From positions 124,001 to 188,000 of the forward strand of contig NZ_JAPFFT010000005.1 of NCBI RefSeq assembly GCF_026241105.1: DNA of 64,000 nt, given 5' to 3'. Below, piece after piece: positions 8,708 to 17,126 of this stretch. The DNA comes from Arthrobacter rhizophilus (GTDB lineage: Bacteria; Actinomycetota; Actinomycetes; Actinomycetales; Micrococcaceae). Position 1 is the first letter of the stretch. The number at the start of each line of letters is the position of its first letter. Position numbers and translations under genes: made by a program. The notes under the pieces were generated by a model. It was not told where the DNA came from, made no database searches, and was given only the letters and a program-made list of their open reading frames with translations.

Positions 8708-9544
8708 CTAGTTTCCTACCCGGAAACGAGCGACTGCGGTTGCCTTGACGCCGGCCTCTTCGAGAACCTGGGCAACGGTCTTCTTGGAGTCCTTGGCGAA
8801 TGCCTGGTCCAGGAGAACCTCACCCTTGTAGAAGCCCGTCAAGCGGCCTTCCACGATCTTGGTGAGAGCGGCTTCCGGCTTGCCTTCAGCCTTGGCGGTC
8901 TCTTCCGCGATGCGGCGCTCGGACTCGACCAGTTCGGCCGGGACGTCCTCGCGGCTCAAGTAGTTCGGAGCCATGGCTGCAACGTGGACGGCAACGTCGT
9001 GAGCTGCGGTAGCAGCGGCGTCGCCCTCGCCCTCAACGGCGAACAGGACGCCGACCTGGGCCGGGAGGTCCTTGGAGGTCTTGTGCAGGTAAGCGTCAAC
9101 CGTGCCGCCTTCAATGCGGGCGATGCGGCGGACGACGACCTTCTCGCCGAGGACTGCGCCTTCTTCGACGACAACCTCGGAAAGGGGCTTGCCGTCGACG
9201 TCGATGGCCAGCAGGGTCTCGAGGTCCGCAGCGCCGGATTCGACAGCGACGGCCAGGACCTTGTCAGCCAGCTGGATGAACTTGTCAGCCTTGGCGACGA
9301 AGTCGGTCTCGCAGTTGACCTCGATCATTACGCCGACGCCGCCGGTGACCTTGGCTGCAACCAGGCCTTCAGCCGTGGAGCGGCCTTCACGCTTGGTAGC
9401 GCCCTTGAGGCCCTTGATGCGGATGATCTCGATGGCCTTCTCGGCGTCGCCGTTGGCCTCGTCAAGAGCCTTCTTGACGTCCATCATGCCGGCGCCGGTG
9501 CGCTCGCGCAGAGCCTTGATGTCAGCAGCAGTGTAGTTCGCCAT
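8708..9544 (-). CDS. tsf: Elongation factor Ts
   Basis: 278 residues, typical for actinobacteria. EF-Ts recycles EF-Tu-GDP. The N-terminal UBA-like region has the signature [16 protein letters not shown], and the core has the [11 protein letters not shown] motif that contacts EF-Tu. An AGAGGGG ribosome site precedes the ATG. It lies downstream of rpsB, separated by a strong hairpin. Confidence 0.98.
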   Translation of the reverse strand: MANYTAADIKALRERTGAGMMDVKKALDEANGDAEKAIEIIRIKGLKGATKREGRSTAEGLVAAKVTGGVGVMIEVNCETDFVAKADKFIQLADKVLAVAVESGAADLETLLAIDVDGKPLSEVVVEEGAVLGEKVVVRRIARIEGGTVDAYLHKTSKDLPAQVGVLFAVEGEGDAAATAAHDVAVHVAAMAPNYLSREDVPAELVESERRIAEETAKAEGKPEAALTKIVEGRLTGFYKGEVLLDQAFAKDSKKTVAQVLEEAGVKATAVARFRVGN

Positions 9545-9581
9545 GTGAACCCCTCTGTCTAGAAATTTATGTGTTTACGGA

Positions 9582-9624
9582 CTGACAGGACGGCAGCCCA
9601 CCTAGTGGGCCGCCATCCTGTCAG
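9582..9624 (-). terminator. 20-bp intercistronic hairpin, rpsB-tsf
   Basis: Arms CTGACAGGAYGGCRGCCCAC pair over 20 bp with two G-U wobbles around a 3-base loop. No U-run follows on the minus strand, so this is more likely a partial terminator, processing site or mRNA stabiliser between rpsB and tsf than a full terminator. Confidence 0.75.
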
Positions 9625-9665
9625 TAGCTCCCCGCACCGATATGAGGCGCAGGAAAGATCCGGAT

Positions 9666-10583
9666 TTACTTGTCTGCTTCGGCTTCGCCAACAGCAGCTT
9701 CGGTGGCCTCGGCGGCCGGGGCTTCAGCGGCTTCCGCAGCTGGGGCTTCAGCGGCTTCCGCAGCCGGAGCTTCAGTTGCCGGAGCTTCGGTTGCCGGAGC
9801 TTCAGCAGCTTCGGCCTTGCTGCCTTCGAGGAGCTCGCGCTCCCACTCAGCCAGCGGCTCTTCCGGAGCCTCTGCAGCACCGGTTGCGCGCTGGTTACGG
9901 GCGATGAGGCCCTCAGCAACAGCGTCAGCAACCACGCGGGTCAGCAGGTTTACGGACCGGATGGCGTCGTCGTTACCCGGAATCGGGAAATCAACTTCGT
10001 CGGGGTCGCAGTTGGTGTCCAGGATGGCAACAACCGGGATGTTGAGCTTCTTGGCTTCGTCAACGGCAAGGTGTTCCTTCTTCGTGTCAACAACCCACAG
10101 GACGGAAGGAGCCTTGGTCAGGTTGCGGATACCACCCAGGTTGGTTTCCAGCTTGGTGAGTTCACGCTTGAGGAGCAGGAGCTCCTTCTTGGTGTAGCCG
10201 GAGCCTGCAACGTCCTCGAAGTTGATCTCTTCGAGTTCCTTCATGCGCTGGATGCGCTTGGCAACGGTCTGGAAGTTGGTGAGCATGCCGCCCAACCAAC
10301 GCTGGTTGACGTACGGCTGGCCGACGCGGGTAGCCTGCTCAGAAATTGCTTCCTGGGCCTGCTTCTTGGTGCCGACGAACAGGACGGTGCCGCCGTGGGC
10401 GACAGTAGCCTTGACGAACTCGAAAGCGCGGTCGATGTAGGACAGCGACTGCTGAAGGTCAATGATGTAGATGCCGTTGCGCTCCGTGAAGATGAATCGC
10501 TTCATCTTCGGGTTCCAACGACGGGTCTGGTGTCCAAAGTGGACGCCGCTGTCAAGCAGCTGGCGCATAGTTACGACGGGCAT
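9666..10583 (-). CDS. rpsB: 30S ribosomal protein S2 with long Ala/Glu/Pro tail
   Basis: 305 residues. The S2 core ends near residue 255 and has [22 protein letters not shown] at the N-terminus and the [13 protein letters not shown] and [14 protein letters not shown] stretches. The last ~50 residues are a low-complexity tail built from [16 protein letters not shown] units ending in EADK, so the protein is longer than the ~240-residue E. coli form. The start follows AGGAG with seven-base spacing. A leader of several hundred bases precedes the gene. Confidence 0.97.
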   Translation of the reverse strand: MPVVTMRQLLDSGVHFGHQTRRWNPKMKRFIFTERNGIYIIDLQQSLSYIDRAFEFVKATVAHGGTVLFVGTKKQAQEAISEQATRVGQPYVNQRWLGGMLTNFQTVAKRIQRMKELEEINFEDVAGSGYTKKELLLLKRELTKLETNLGGIRNLTKAPSVLWVVDTKKEHLAVDEAKKLNIPVVAILDTNCDPDEVDFPIPGNDDAIRSVNLLTRVVADAVAEGLIARNQRATGAAEAPEEPLAEWERELLEGSKAEAAEAPATEAPATEAPAAEAAEAPAAEAAEAPAAEATEAAVGEAEADK

Positions 10584-11017
10584 GCCGACGCTCCTTCCGG
10601 CAGGTCATTCATGAGAGCGCCACACGGGCCGCTCTTACCCTGCCAATAGTTGACGGTTAGTTAGCCGAACCCGAACGGGCCCTGGCTCCTGGCATCCATT
10701 GCACTTCTCATCCGGCCAATGACTCGCCGGACCGCAAGAGGCACAATCCTCCGCAGCGTTGAATCCGCAAGGATTCGCAGTTGGAGGGGTGGATACGCGT
10801 AGTCAGCCTGGAGCCCCCGCGCAACTGAATGAGAGGCGCTTCTGAACAAGCTTGAGGGCATAGCAAACTGCTCCACCAAGTGTACTACAGCGCCCCCACC
10901 CTCTTGACCGCAATTGCACGGGGTTCAGGCTCCGCATTCCCGCGTTTTCTCGCCGGGTTTTCCACATAGTCAGCCTTGCGGCTTCCGAGACTCACCAGGC
11001 TGACAAAGGCTTGTTCC
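10584..11017. promoter_or_regulatory. Intergenic region with long rpsB leader and divergent promoters
   Basis: No convincing gene is present in these 434 bases. On the minus strand a possible rpsB promoter lies near 10880-10920 (TTGCGG, 18 bases, TGTAGT), which would give a leader of about 300 bases. The leader contains a perfect GAATCC-GCAA-GGATTC hairpin at 10761-10776 inside a longer imperfect stem (about 10748-10789). Such a leader suits autoregulation by S2, but no known S2 leader motif was recognised. Confidence 0.45.
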
Positions 11018-11528
11018 ATGAGAACGGCAAACCTTCTGGTCCTTTTACCCTTGGTACTGGCTTTGGGCGCGACGCCCACCGCTTCCGCCCCGGGATCCGG
11101 CGCAACCGCCGCCAGTCCCCGTCCGGACTGGGCGTGGCCGCTCTCCCCCAAGCCCGCCGTCGTGCGTAGTTTCGACCCTCCGGACAAACCCTGGCAAAGC
11201 GGGCACCGCGGCGTAGACCTGCAGGCAGCCGGCGACGGCGTCCCGGTCGCTGCTCCTGCCGACGGCACCGTTAGCTTCGTAGGCGTCGTGGTGGACAGGC
11301 CGGTGATCGTGATCGACCACGGCGACGGGCTCCGGAGCAGCTTTGAACCCGTGAGCAGCGAACTCAAAGAGGGCGCCACCGTAATCAGGGGCCAATCAAT
11401 CGGTATGGTCGCCGCCAGTCACTGCTCCGAATCAACTTGCGTCCACTGGGGTGTGCGGCGCGGGGAGGACTACGTCAACCCGCTTGCGTTCGTCATGGAT
11501 CTTCGCCCGTCCGTGTTGCTGCCGCTAG
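11018..11528 (+). CDS. Secreted M23-family metallopeptidase, 3' end disrupted
   Basis: The ATG at 11018 has AAAGG eight bases upstream and starts a signal peptide (LLVLLPLVLALGATPTASA). The LytM/M23 domain follows with zinc-ligand motifs GHRGVDLQA (H and D) and VHWGVR near residue 145. This suggests cell-wall cross-bridge cleavage or a degenerate EnvC-like activator. Its frame has no stop at the domain end and stays open to 12427 through the opposite-strand acyl-CoA dehydrogenase gene. A TAG at 11526-11528 lies one frame off, exactly at the end of the domain, so the end given here assumes a one-base frameshift or sequence error. M23 genes divergent from rpsB are known in other actinobacteria. 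Confidence 0.78.
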
Positions 11529-12715
11529 ACGATGGCGGAAATTCCCGTGATGGCCCGCCCCGTGACGAGGGTGTTGATTTCGTGGGTGCCTTCGTAGGAG
11601 TAGATTGCCTCGGCGTCGGCGAAGATCTTGGCCATCTCAAAGTCCGTGACAATGCCGTTGCCGCCCAGGATGCCGCGGCCCAGGGCAACGCTTTCGCGCA
11701 TGCGGGCTGTGGTGAAGGCTTTCGCCAGCGCGGATTGCTCGTCCTTGGCCGCTCCGGCATCCTCGAGCTGCGCGAGCCGCACCATCATGCCCATGGAGCT
11801 GACCGTGTTGCCCAGGATCTGAACGAGTTGCTGCTGCACCAATTGGAACGAAGCCAAGGGCCTCCCAAACTGCATCCGTTCCACCGCGTAGCGGCGGGCA
11901 ACATCGAATGCTGCAAGCTGCTGGCCCACCGCCTGCCAGGCCACCGAAAGCCGCGTGACTTTGAGGACCTTGTTGGTATCCCTGAAGCTGTTGGCATTGG
12001 CCAGTTTGAAGAAGTCGGGAATCACGACATTTTCGAGAGTGATGTCGGCGTTCTGGACTGTGCGCAGCGAAATCTTGTTCTCGATCTTGGTGGCCTTGAA
12101 TCCCGGGAGGCTTGTGTCCACCATGAAGCCTTTGACCTGGTTGTCGGCGAGGTCGCGGGCAAAGATCACCACCCAGTCGGAAAACGTGGCATTGCCGATC
12201 CAGCGCTTGGCTCCGTTGAGGATCCAGTTCTCGCCCTCGCGACGCGCGGTGGTCCGGGTGCCGCCCGCGACGTCCGAACCGCCCAGCGGTTCAGTCAGCC
12301 CAAAGGCTCCGATCTTTTTGAGGGAGTAGATGTCCGGCAGCCAAGCATCCTGCTGCTCCTGGGACGCCAGAGCCTCGATGGACCCTGTGAACAAACCGTC
12401 ATGGACGCCCATGAACGTCGCAATTGAGGCATCCGCACGGGTTGCCTCCGCATGGACGAGGCCTGCAAACACATTTGAATAGCCTTGCCGCCTCACGGGG
12501 CTCACGAGGTCGATCTCAGCCAGTTTGGGGATCAGCTCCATGGGGAACTCCCCCCGGTTCCAGCAATCGACCGCAATCGGCTTGACCTCGCGGGAGAGAA
12601 AGGCCCGAATTTCGGCCAGCCGGTCCTGCTCCTTGCCTGTAAGCAGTTGCTCAAAGCCATAGAAGTCGCCATCGGCGTATGGGAGGTTCTCGAGGTCGAT
12701 CGCTGCCTTGGACAT
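11525..12715 (-). CDS. Acyl-CoA dehydrogenase, glutaryl-CoA dehydrogenase-like
   Basis: 396 residues. FAD-dependent acyl-CoA dehydrogenase fold: N-terminal helical domain, middle domain with GAFGLTEPLGGSDVAG (about 150-165) and C-terminal domain with RRYAVERMQFGRPLASFQ. The C-terminal YSYEGTHEINTLVTGRAITG matches the glutaryl-CoA dehydrogenase group, with the predicted catalytic glutamate at E375. It may act on glutaryl-CoA or a branched or medium-chain acyl-CoA. AAGGAG precedes the ATG, and a GTTAC-N6-GTAAC palindrome lies 18 bases upstream, suggesting repression by a TetR-type regulator. Convergent with the M23 gene, sharing a CTAG. Confidence 0.92.
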   Translation of the reverse strand: MSKAAIDLENLPYADGDFYGFEQLLTGKEQDRLAEIRAFLSREVKPIAVDCWNRGEFPMELIPKLAEIDLVSPVRRQGYSNVFAGLVHAEATRADASIATFMGVHDGLFTGSIEALASQEQQDAWLPDIYSLKKIGAFGLTEPLGGSDVAGGTRTTARREGENWILNGAKRWIGNATFSDWVVIFARDLADNQVKGFMVDTSLPGFKATKIENKISLRTVQNADITLENVVIPDFFKLANANSFRDTNKVLKVTRLSVAWQAVGQQLAAFDVARRYAVERMQFGRPLASFQLVQQQLVQILGNTVSSMGMMVRLAQLEDAGAAKDEQSALAKAFTTARMRESVALGRGILGGNGIVTDFEMAKIFADAEAIYSYEGTHEINTLVTGRAITGISAIV

Positions 12716-12732
12716 GGCGCTCCTTTGCGTAA

Positions 12733-12748
12733 GTTACTGATGAGTAAC
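12733..12748. promoter_or_regulatory. Candidate operator, GTTACTGATGAGTAAC
   Basis: A 16-bp inverted repeat with six-base arms lies just upstream of the acyl-CoA dehydrogenase start. A 14/16 match lies at 48264-48279 between the esterase and the second SGNH hydrolase. Position and symmetry suit a TetR-family repressor of lipid or acyl-CoA genes; the regulator is not identifiable in the window. Confidence 0.55.
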
Positions 12749-12986
12749 ATACCTCAACGCCAGCCCTCCGCACAAGAACACATTGCCGCCAGACAACGCC
12801 TCCACGAAGCAGGCGGGAGACCGCTTCCCGGGCAAATTCGCTCTCCAGCCCCCCAGCTCCCGCTCGCCCTGGACCGCTCTCGTTAACCTCCATGCCCCCG
12901 GGTGTTGGTGCTTTGCACGGCGCGTTCCCAGCCCGCTTCATTAGCTTGGTTATGACATCGTTTCCCCAAGCTAAGGACGATTTTCA

Positions 12987-14093
12987 ATGCCTGTCACACC
13001 GAACAAGCTCAAGCGCACCTCGATGGTACTGGTGGGCGCGGCTGTTGCTGCCTCTACGATTGCGTCCATGGCACTGCCCGCCTCCGCCGCGGATGAGAGT
13101 GAGAGTCACGCCGCGCCGGGCGGATACACCGTGAAGTCCTTTTCCCCGGTCGGCAACGAATCCGCTCCGGACGACATCACCCGGATGGGCAACTCAGTGT
13201 ACGTATCGTTCCAGAACGGCGTTGGCCCTTTGGGTGAGCCGTCCGCAACCGGGATCACGGCCAGCACCGTGCAGCAGTTCAGCCTCGACGGAAAGCCCGG
13301 CAAGTCCTGGCAAGTCACGGGCAAGGTTGATGGTCTTACGGCCGATCCGGAACATCACCGTCTCCTCCTCACCGCCAACGAGGACGGCAATTCCAGCTTC
13401 TCCACCCTCAACCCGGACCAGGCGAAACCGCTGGCCACGTACACGTATTCGGGCCTCACCCACGGCGGCGGAACCGACGCGGTATCTGTCGTCAACGGGA
13501 AGATCCTCGTCAGCGCCTCCGCGCCGGTTGATGCTTCGGGTCCCGCAGCCTATTCCGTGGCGCTGGAAGGCACCACGGCCAAGCTGACGCCCCTTTTTAG
13601 CGACAATGCCACTGCGAAGGCTGCGAACGGCCCCCAGACAGGAAAAGAAACCACGCTGGCCCTCACGGACCCGGACTCCAACACCCTGGTTCCGGCTGCC
13701 GCTCCGCGGTTCAAGGACTCCTTCATGCTTGATGCACAAGGTGACCAACAGCTGATCTTCGCCTCCAACCCGGGTAATGGCAAGCAAACACTCCAGGTAC
13801 TGTCGGTTGCCCAGCCCCTGGATGACACCGTGTTCGCGGCCCACTCCAACCAAACCCTGTTGGTCACCGACCCGAAGGACAACAAGGTGTTCTCCGTGAC
13901 GGGTCCGTTCAAGGCAGGCCAGGCCGTTTCCACAGTGGTACCCGATGCGGGCCCGGCATACTTGGCAAACCTTGACTTGAGCACGGGCGCTCTCGCTCCT
14001 ATCAAGGAACTGGCCGCCATTCACCCCAAAGGATTGATGTTCACCGACGGCGCTGAGGACAACTCGAAGGACGGCAAGAGCGCCGGCGAGTAA
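12987..14093 (+). CDS. Secreted protein of unknown function, beta-propeller-like
   Basis: 368 residues with an actinobacterial signal peptide cleaved near ALPASA-AD (about residue 33). AAGGA lies nine bases before the ATG. The mature part has repeated strand-rich units of about 40-50 residues with GK, VNGKILVSA and TDPKDNKVFSVTGPF stretches, resembling secreted six- or seven-bladed propeller proteins. No catalytic motif was recognised. The C-terminus is Asp/Lys/Ser-rich without membrane anchor or sorting signal. Followed by a hairpin terminator at 14104. Confidence 0.8.
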   Translation: MPVTPNKLKRTSMVLVGAAVAASTIASMALPASAADESESHAAPGGYTVKSFSPVGNESAPDDITRMGNSVYVSFQNGVGPLGEPSATGITASTVQQFSLDGKPGKSWQVTGKVDGLTADPEHHRLLLTANEDGNSSFSTLNPDQAKPLATYTYSGLTHGGGTDAVSVVNGKILVSASAPVDASGPAAYSVALEGTTAKLTPLFSDNATAKAANGPQTGKETTLALTDPDSNTLVPAAAPRFKDSFMLDAQGDQQLIFASNPGNGKQTLQVLSVAQPLDDTVFAAHSNQTLLVTDPKDNKVFSVTGPFKAGQAVSTVVPDAGPAYLANLDLSTGALAPIKELAAIHPKGLMFTDGAEDNSKDGKSAGE

Positions 14094-14103
14094 CGGTCAC
14101 ATC

Positions 14104-14147
14104 AAAGGAGCCCCTGATCTGCGTTTCCACGGGTCAGGGGCTCCTTT
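14104..14147. terminator. Hairpin terminator, diverged copy of the tRNA terminator at 15596
   Basis: Arms AAAGGAGCCCCTGA and TCAGGGGCTCCTTT around a 16-base loop. It is a diverged copy of the terminator downstream of the CAT tRNA at 15596-15633. In its present place it can end transcription of the secreted-protein gene. Confidence 0.75.
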
Positions 14148-14159
14148 CCTGTACGGTCG

Positions 14160-14193
14160 CTCGGACTTGAACCGAGGATCTTAGGGTTAGTCC
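14160..14193 (-). pseudogene. tRNA 3'-half remnant (CAT tRNA copy)
   Basis: On the minus strand this stretch reads as the T-arm and variable-loop part of the tRNA at 15641-15714: CTCGG, TTCAAGT, CCGAG is intact, then similarity fades before the anticodon. With the adjacent terminator it forms a diverged repeat of roughly 80-90 bp with 15594-15681. No 5' half or anticodon arm is present, so it cannot be a functional tRNA. Confidence 0.8.
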
Positions 14194-14299
14194 TTTGGAG
14201 TCGCCCGAATCTTCTGTGGTCATATGGGGCGCCACCAGTCAAGCACGCTGCTTCCAGCCCGCCGTGGCGCGTCCGGCCCGGTAGGAGCAGTATGGAGGG

Positions 14300-15175
14300 A
14301 TGAACGCCCCCAGCGCCGAAAGTCCGGCGCAGGTTGGCCCCTTTGGTTTCGCGACCCGCCTGCATCCGTGGAGCCGTTATGTCGCCCTGGGTGATTCGTT
14401 CACCGAAGGGGTAGGAGATCCGGAACCTCGCAGCCCGGGGGGCCTGCGAGGCTGGGCGGACCGGGTCGCGGAAGAACTGAGCGCCGGACACGAAGATTTC
14501 GCCTACGCGAACCTGGCGGTCCGTGGACGGTTGCTCCGTCAGATTCTCAATGAGCAGGTTGGCCCGGCGCTGGCCTTGCAACCGGATCTGATCACTCTCA
14601 ATGCCGGGGGCAATGACCTGATCTTCCGCGGAAGCGATCCCGACAAACTCGCCGTCCGGATGGACGCCGGCGTGCAACTCCTTGCCTCTACCGGCGCAAC
14701 GGTTGTGCTGTTCGCCGGCCCAGACTGGGGCGCCACGCCCGTGCTGGGACGGACCCGCGCCAAGGTAGCCATCTTCAACGAGAACCTGCGCACCATCGCC
14801 GCACGGCATGATGCGGTCATCGCCGATCTCTGGGCTCTGCGTCAACTCACCCACCCACGAATGTGGGATCCGGACCGGCTGCACTTCTCCCCACTGGGGC
14901 AGCACACCATCGCCATCATGGTGCTCGACACCCTCAACGTCCCCCACACCCTCGAGCCGATGACACCGAAAGACCTACCTGGACGTACTTGGCGCGAAGC
15001 AAGGTCCGATGACATTATCTGGGCACGCGAGCACTTGTTCCCATGGGTCCTGCAACGTCTCAAACAAAGAATCTCCGACGACGGGCGGCACGCAAAGAGG
15101 CCGGACCCCGGCCCCGTGTTTGGCGCCTGGATGCCGCCAGGAACGTTCGTTGGAAACGATCCACAAAGCCAATAG
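14300..15175 (+). CDS. SGNH/GDSL-type hydrolase (paralogue A)
   Basis: 291 residues after a GGAGGG site. The SGNH blocks are complete: nucleophile S33 in VALGDSFTEG, G70s Gly region, GGND at 103-106 and D192/H195 in DPDRLHFSPLGQH. There is no signal peptide, so it is predicted cytosolic; substrates of such enzymes are esters, lipids or acetylated sugars. It is clearly paralogous to the gene at 48318-49160 over its whole length, including the WREARS motif after the catalytic domain. It sits between a tRNA remnant and the intact tRNA, which suggests arrival or duplication by a tRNA-associated event. Confidence 0.92.
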   Translation: MNAPSAESPAQVGPFGFATRLHPWSRYVALGDSFTEGVGDPEPRSPGGLRGWADRVAEELSAGHEDFAYANLAVRGRLLRQILNEQVGPALALQPDLITLNAGGNDLIFRGSDPDKLAVRMDAGVQLLASTGATVVLFAGPDWGATPVLGRTRAKVAIFNENLRTIAARHDAVIADLWALRQLTHPRMWDPDRLHFSPLGQHTIAIMVLDTLNVPHTLEPMTPKDLPGRTWREARSDDIIWAREHLFPWVLQRLKQRISDDGRHAKRPDPGPVFGAWMPPGTFVGNDPQSQ

Positions 15176-15185
15176 CGACCCCTCA

Positions 15186-15410
15186 TCCAGGACACCGAGG
15201 AGCAGGTGGGGATAACGCTCGGGCTGGGAACGCTTTACGGAGCGTTGGCTCGTTTGGAAGAACCGAGGCCACATCAGCGCATTGCCCGGTGAGGACCGCC
15301 GCCGTCTTATGAACTCACGGCCAGCGGCTCGGCCGTGTTGGCTCAGCGGCTGAGGGCGATGCGCAATTTGGCCACGCGTGGGCTTGTCAAACTTCGGACG
15401 GCCCAGCCGT
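15186..15410 (+). pseudogene. PadR-family regulator remnant
   Basis: Three frames together give the wing and end of a PadR domain: GITLGLGTLYGALARLEE, then after a shift RGHISALPGEDRRR, then after another shift YELTASGSAVLAQRLRAM. The N-terminal helices and a start codon are missing. At least two frameshifts and a truncation make it non-functional. Confidence 0.72.
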
Positions 15411-15590
15411 CCTCCATTGTCTTGGTGGCATGGCTTGTCGGTTTAGCGGCCTTCCTCGGCTGCGCTGGTATAGGGGCGGCAGTTGGCCTCCAATGTCTGG
15501 AGATCAAGGCATCGACGCTACAAGTACCAACGTTGCTTGCCATGCCGCTGGCCCTCGTCCTGGCATCAGCCCAGGCCTCAGAACTCCAAA
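15411..15590 (+). pseudogene. Remnant of a membrane-protein gene
   Basis: In frame with the last part of the padR remnant there are two hydrophobic stretches (IVLVAWLVGLAAFLGCAGIGA and VPTLLAMPLALVLASAQ), followed by translation into the tRNA terminator. It may be the decayed end of a membrane gene once paired with the PadR regulator. No family could be assigned. Confidence 0.4.
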
Positions 15591-15595
15591 ATGAA

Positions 15596-15633
15596 AGAGC
15601 CCCTGACCTGCGTTTCCGCAGGTCAGGGGCTCT
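15596..15633 (-). terminator. Terminator of the CAT tRNA gene
   Basis: Perfect 17-bp stem (AGAGCCCCTGACCTGCG and its complement) with a GAAA tetraloop, followed on the minus strand by TTCATTTT. It starts 7 bases after the tRNA 3' end. Confidence 0.88.
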
Positions 15634-15640
15634 TTTCGGG

Positions 15641-15714
15641 TAGGGCTACTCGGACTTGAACCGAGGACCTTAGGATTATGAGTCCCGCGCTCTAACCAGC
15701 TGAGCTATAGCCCC
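15641..15714 (-). tRNA. tRNA with CAT anticodon (Met elongator or Ile2)
   Basis: 74-nt cloverleaf: acceptor GGGGCTA/TAGCCCT, D-arm GCTC/GAGC, anticodon loop CTCATAA, T-arm CTCGG-TTCAAGT-CCGAG, discriminator A, no encoded CCA. Oddities are a G1-U72 pair, a C27-A43 mismatch and a G28-U42 wobble. The TTCAAGT T-loop is as in E. coli tRNA-Ile2, so lysidine-modified Ile2 is a real alternative to elongator Met. The initiator is unlikely because the three G-C pairs of its anticodon stem are absent. Confidence 0.9.
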
Positions 15715-15819
15715 AAGTCGGCAAGGGGACCGCTTTGTCAGCGTCCTTCCCGGCCAAAACACTCTAGCAAAACAATTCGACTCCCGATGCCAACCGGAGA
15801 ACCACGCGGAGCCAGATGA

Positions 15820-17016
15820 CTAGACGACCTTGTCCTCATAGGACGCGCCGCGGTACAGGTCTTCGAAAGTCTGCAACGTGCCCTGGATGCTGTGGGGCTC
15901 CACCATGGCACGGCTGGCCTTGCCCATGGCTTCGAGCTCACCCGCCGGCAAACGCAGGAGCTCGGTGATCCGGGCTGCCAACTCGTTGCTGTCTCCCGGC
16001 GTAAACAGGTGCCCGTTCTCGCCTTCGCGCACCAGATGTGGCAGCGCCATCGCATTGGCGAGGAGTACCGGCGTCGACGCAGACATCGCTTCAAGGGTCA
16101 CGAGGGACTGCAGTTCGGCAGTTCCGGGCATGCAGAACAGGTCGGCGCGAATGTACGCCTTCCTGAGGTCCTCATCGCTCGCCAAGCCCAGAAACTTGAC
16201 CCGCTCCCCCAAACCAAGCCGCTTGGCCTGGGCCTCCAGTCCTGAGCGGACCTCGCCGCCGCCTACCACCTCGAGGTGCACATTGAGGTCTGCCGGCGTT
16301 TTGGAAATGGCGTCGATCAGCACGTCCACGTGCTTTTCTTCTGCAAGGCGACCTACGAAGAGAACGGTGGGGTTGGCATGCGGCTCGATCTCTTCCCCCG
16401 GCTTCAACTCGTAGGCTGCGGAGTCAATACCGTTAGAGAGCGGCAGGACCTTGCGAAGGAATGCGTGCTGGTGCATTGCCTTGGCTGCAAGCGGCGTGGG
16501 CGTGGTGACGACGTCTGCCAGGCCCATGACCTTGCCCATGTCCTTCCACGAGACGCGCCCGATGATGTCCTTGAACCACTGTGGGAACGGGAGGAAGGGG
16601 TTCAGGTTTTCCGGCATGAAGTGGTTGGTGGCAATGATTCGGATTCCGCGCTTCTTCGCCTCGTAGAGAACGTGCTCACCGATCATATAGTGGCTCTGGA
16701 TGTGCACGACGTCGGGCTGCACCTTGTCGAAGAGCAGCCGAATGTCGTTCTTGATTTCCCAGGGGTAGCAGATGCGAAAGTACTCGTGCGTAAAGACTCC
16801 GTGGGACTTCAAGCGGTGCACCGTGCCCTCATCCCCGAACTCGGTGAAGCTCTTGCCGTTGTCTGCCCGGCAGGCAAGCACGTGGACGTCGTGCCCCCGC
16901 GCCTTCATGCCTTTGGCAAGCCGGTACCCGAACTGAGCAGCACCGTTGACCTGCGGGCGGTAAGTTTCCGCCGCAATCAGGATGGTGAGGGGTTTGTTGG
17001 TTTCGGGAACGGTCAC
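15820..17016 (-). CDS. GT4-family glycosyltransferase
   Basis: 398 residues, GT-B fold. The N-terminal acceptor domain has the YRPQVNGAAQFGYRLAKGM loop and HIQSHYMIGEHVL. The C-terminal nucleotide-sugar domain has VLFVGRLAEEKHVDVLIDA and a late TLEAMSASTPVLL segment corresponding to the EX7E region. It resembles alpha-mannosyltransferases and diacylglycerol glycosyltransferases that use GDP-mannose or UDP-sugars in actinobacterial glycolipid synthesis. The sugar and acceptor cannot be read from the sequence. It lies near a CDP-alcohol phosphatidyltransferase, which fits an envelope-lipid setting. Confidence 0.87.
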   Translation of the reverse strand: MTVPETNKPLTILIAAETYRPQVNGAAQFGYRLAKGMKARGHDVHVLACRADNGKSFTEFGDEGTVHRLKSHGVFTHEYFRICYPWEIKNDIRLLFDKVQPDVVHIQSHYMIGEHVLYEAKKRGIRIIATNHFMPENLNPFLPFPQWFKDIIGRVSWKDMGKVMGLADVVTTPTPLAAKAMHQHAFLRKVLPLSNGIDSAAYELKPGEEIEPHANPTVLFVGRLAEEKHVDVLIDAISKTPADLNVHLEVVGGGEVRSGLEAQAKRLGLGERVKFLGLASDEDLRKAYIRADLFCMPGTAELQSLVTLEAMSASTPVLLANAMALPHLVREGENGHLFTPGDSNELAARITELLRLPAGELEAMGKASRAMVEPHSIQGTLQTFEDLYRGASYEDKVV

Positions 17017-17126
17017 GTGGAGAACTCCTGATGGTCACGGTGCGAACATCGCAAAACGCCTGGCCCTGCGGTGTCTTCGCCGGTTGCCTGCCGCGGTTGT
17101 GCGGGGCACGGTTGTCGAACTTTGCC

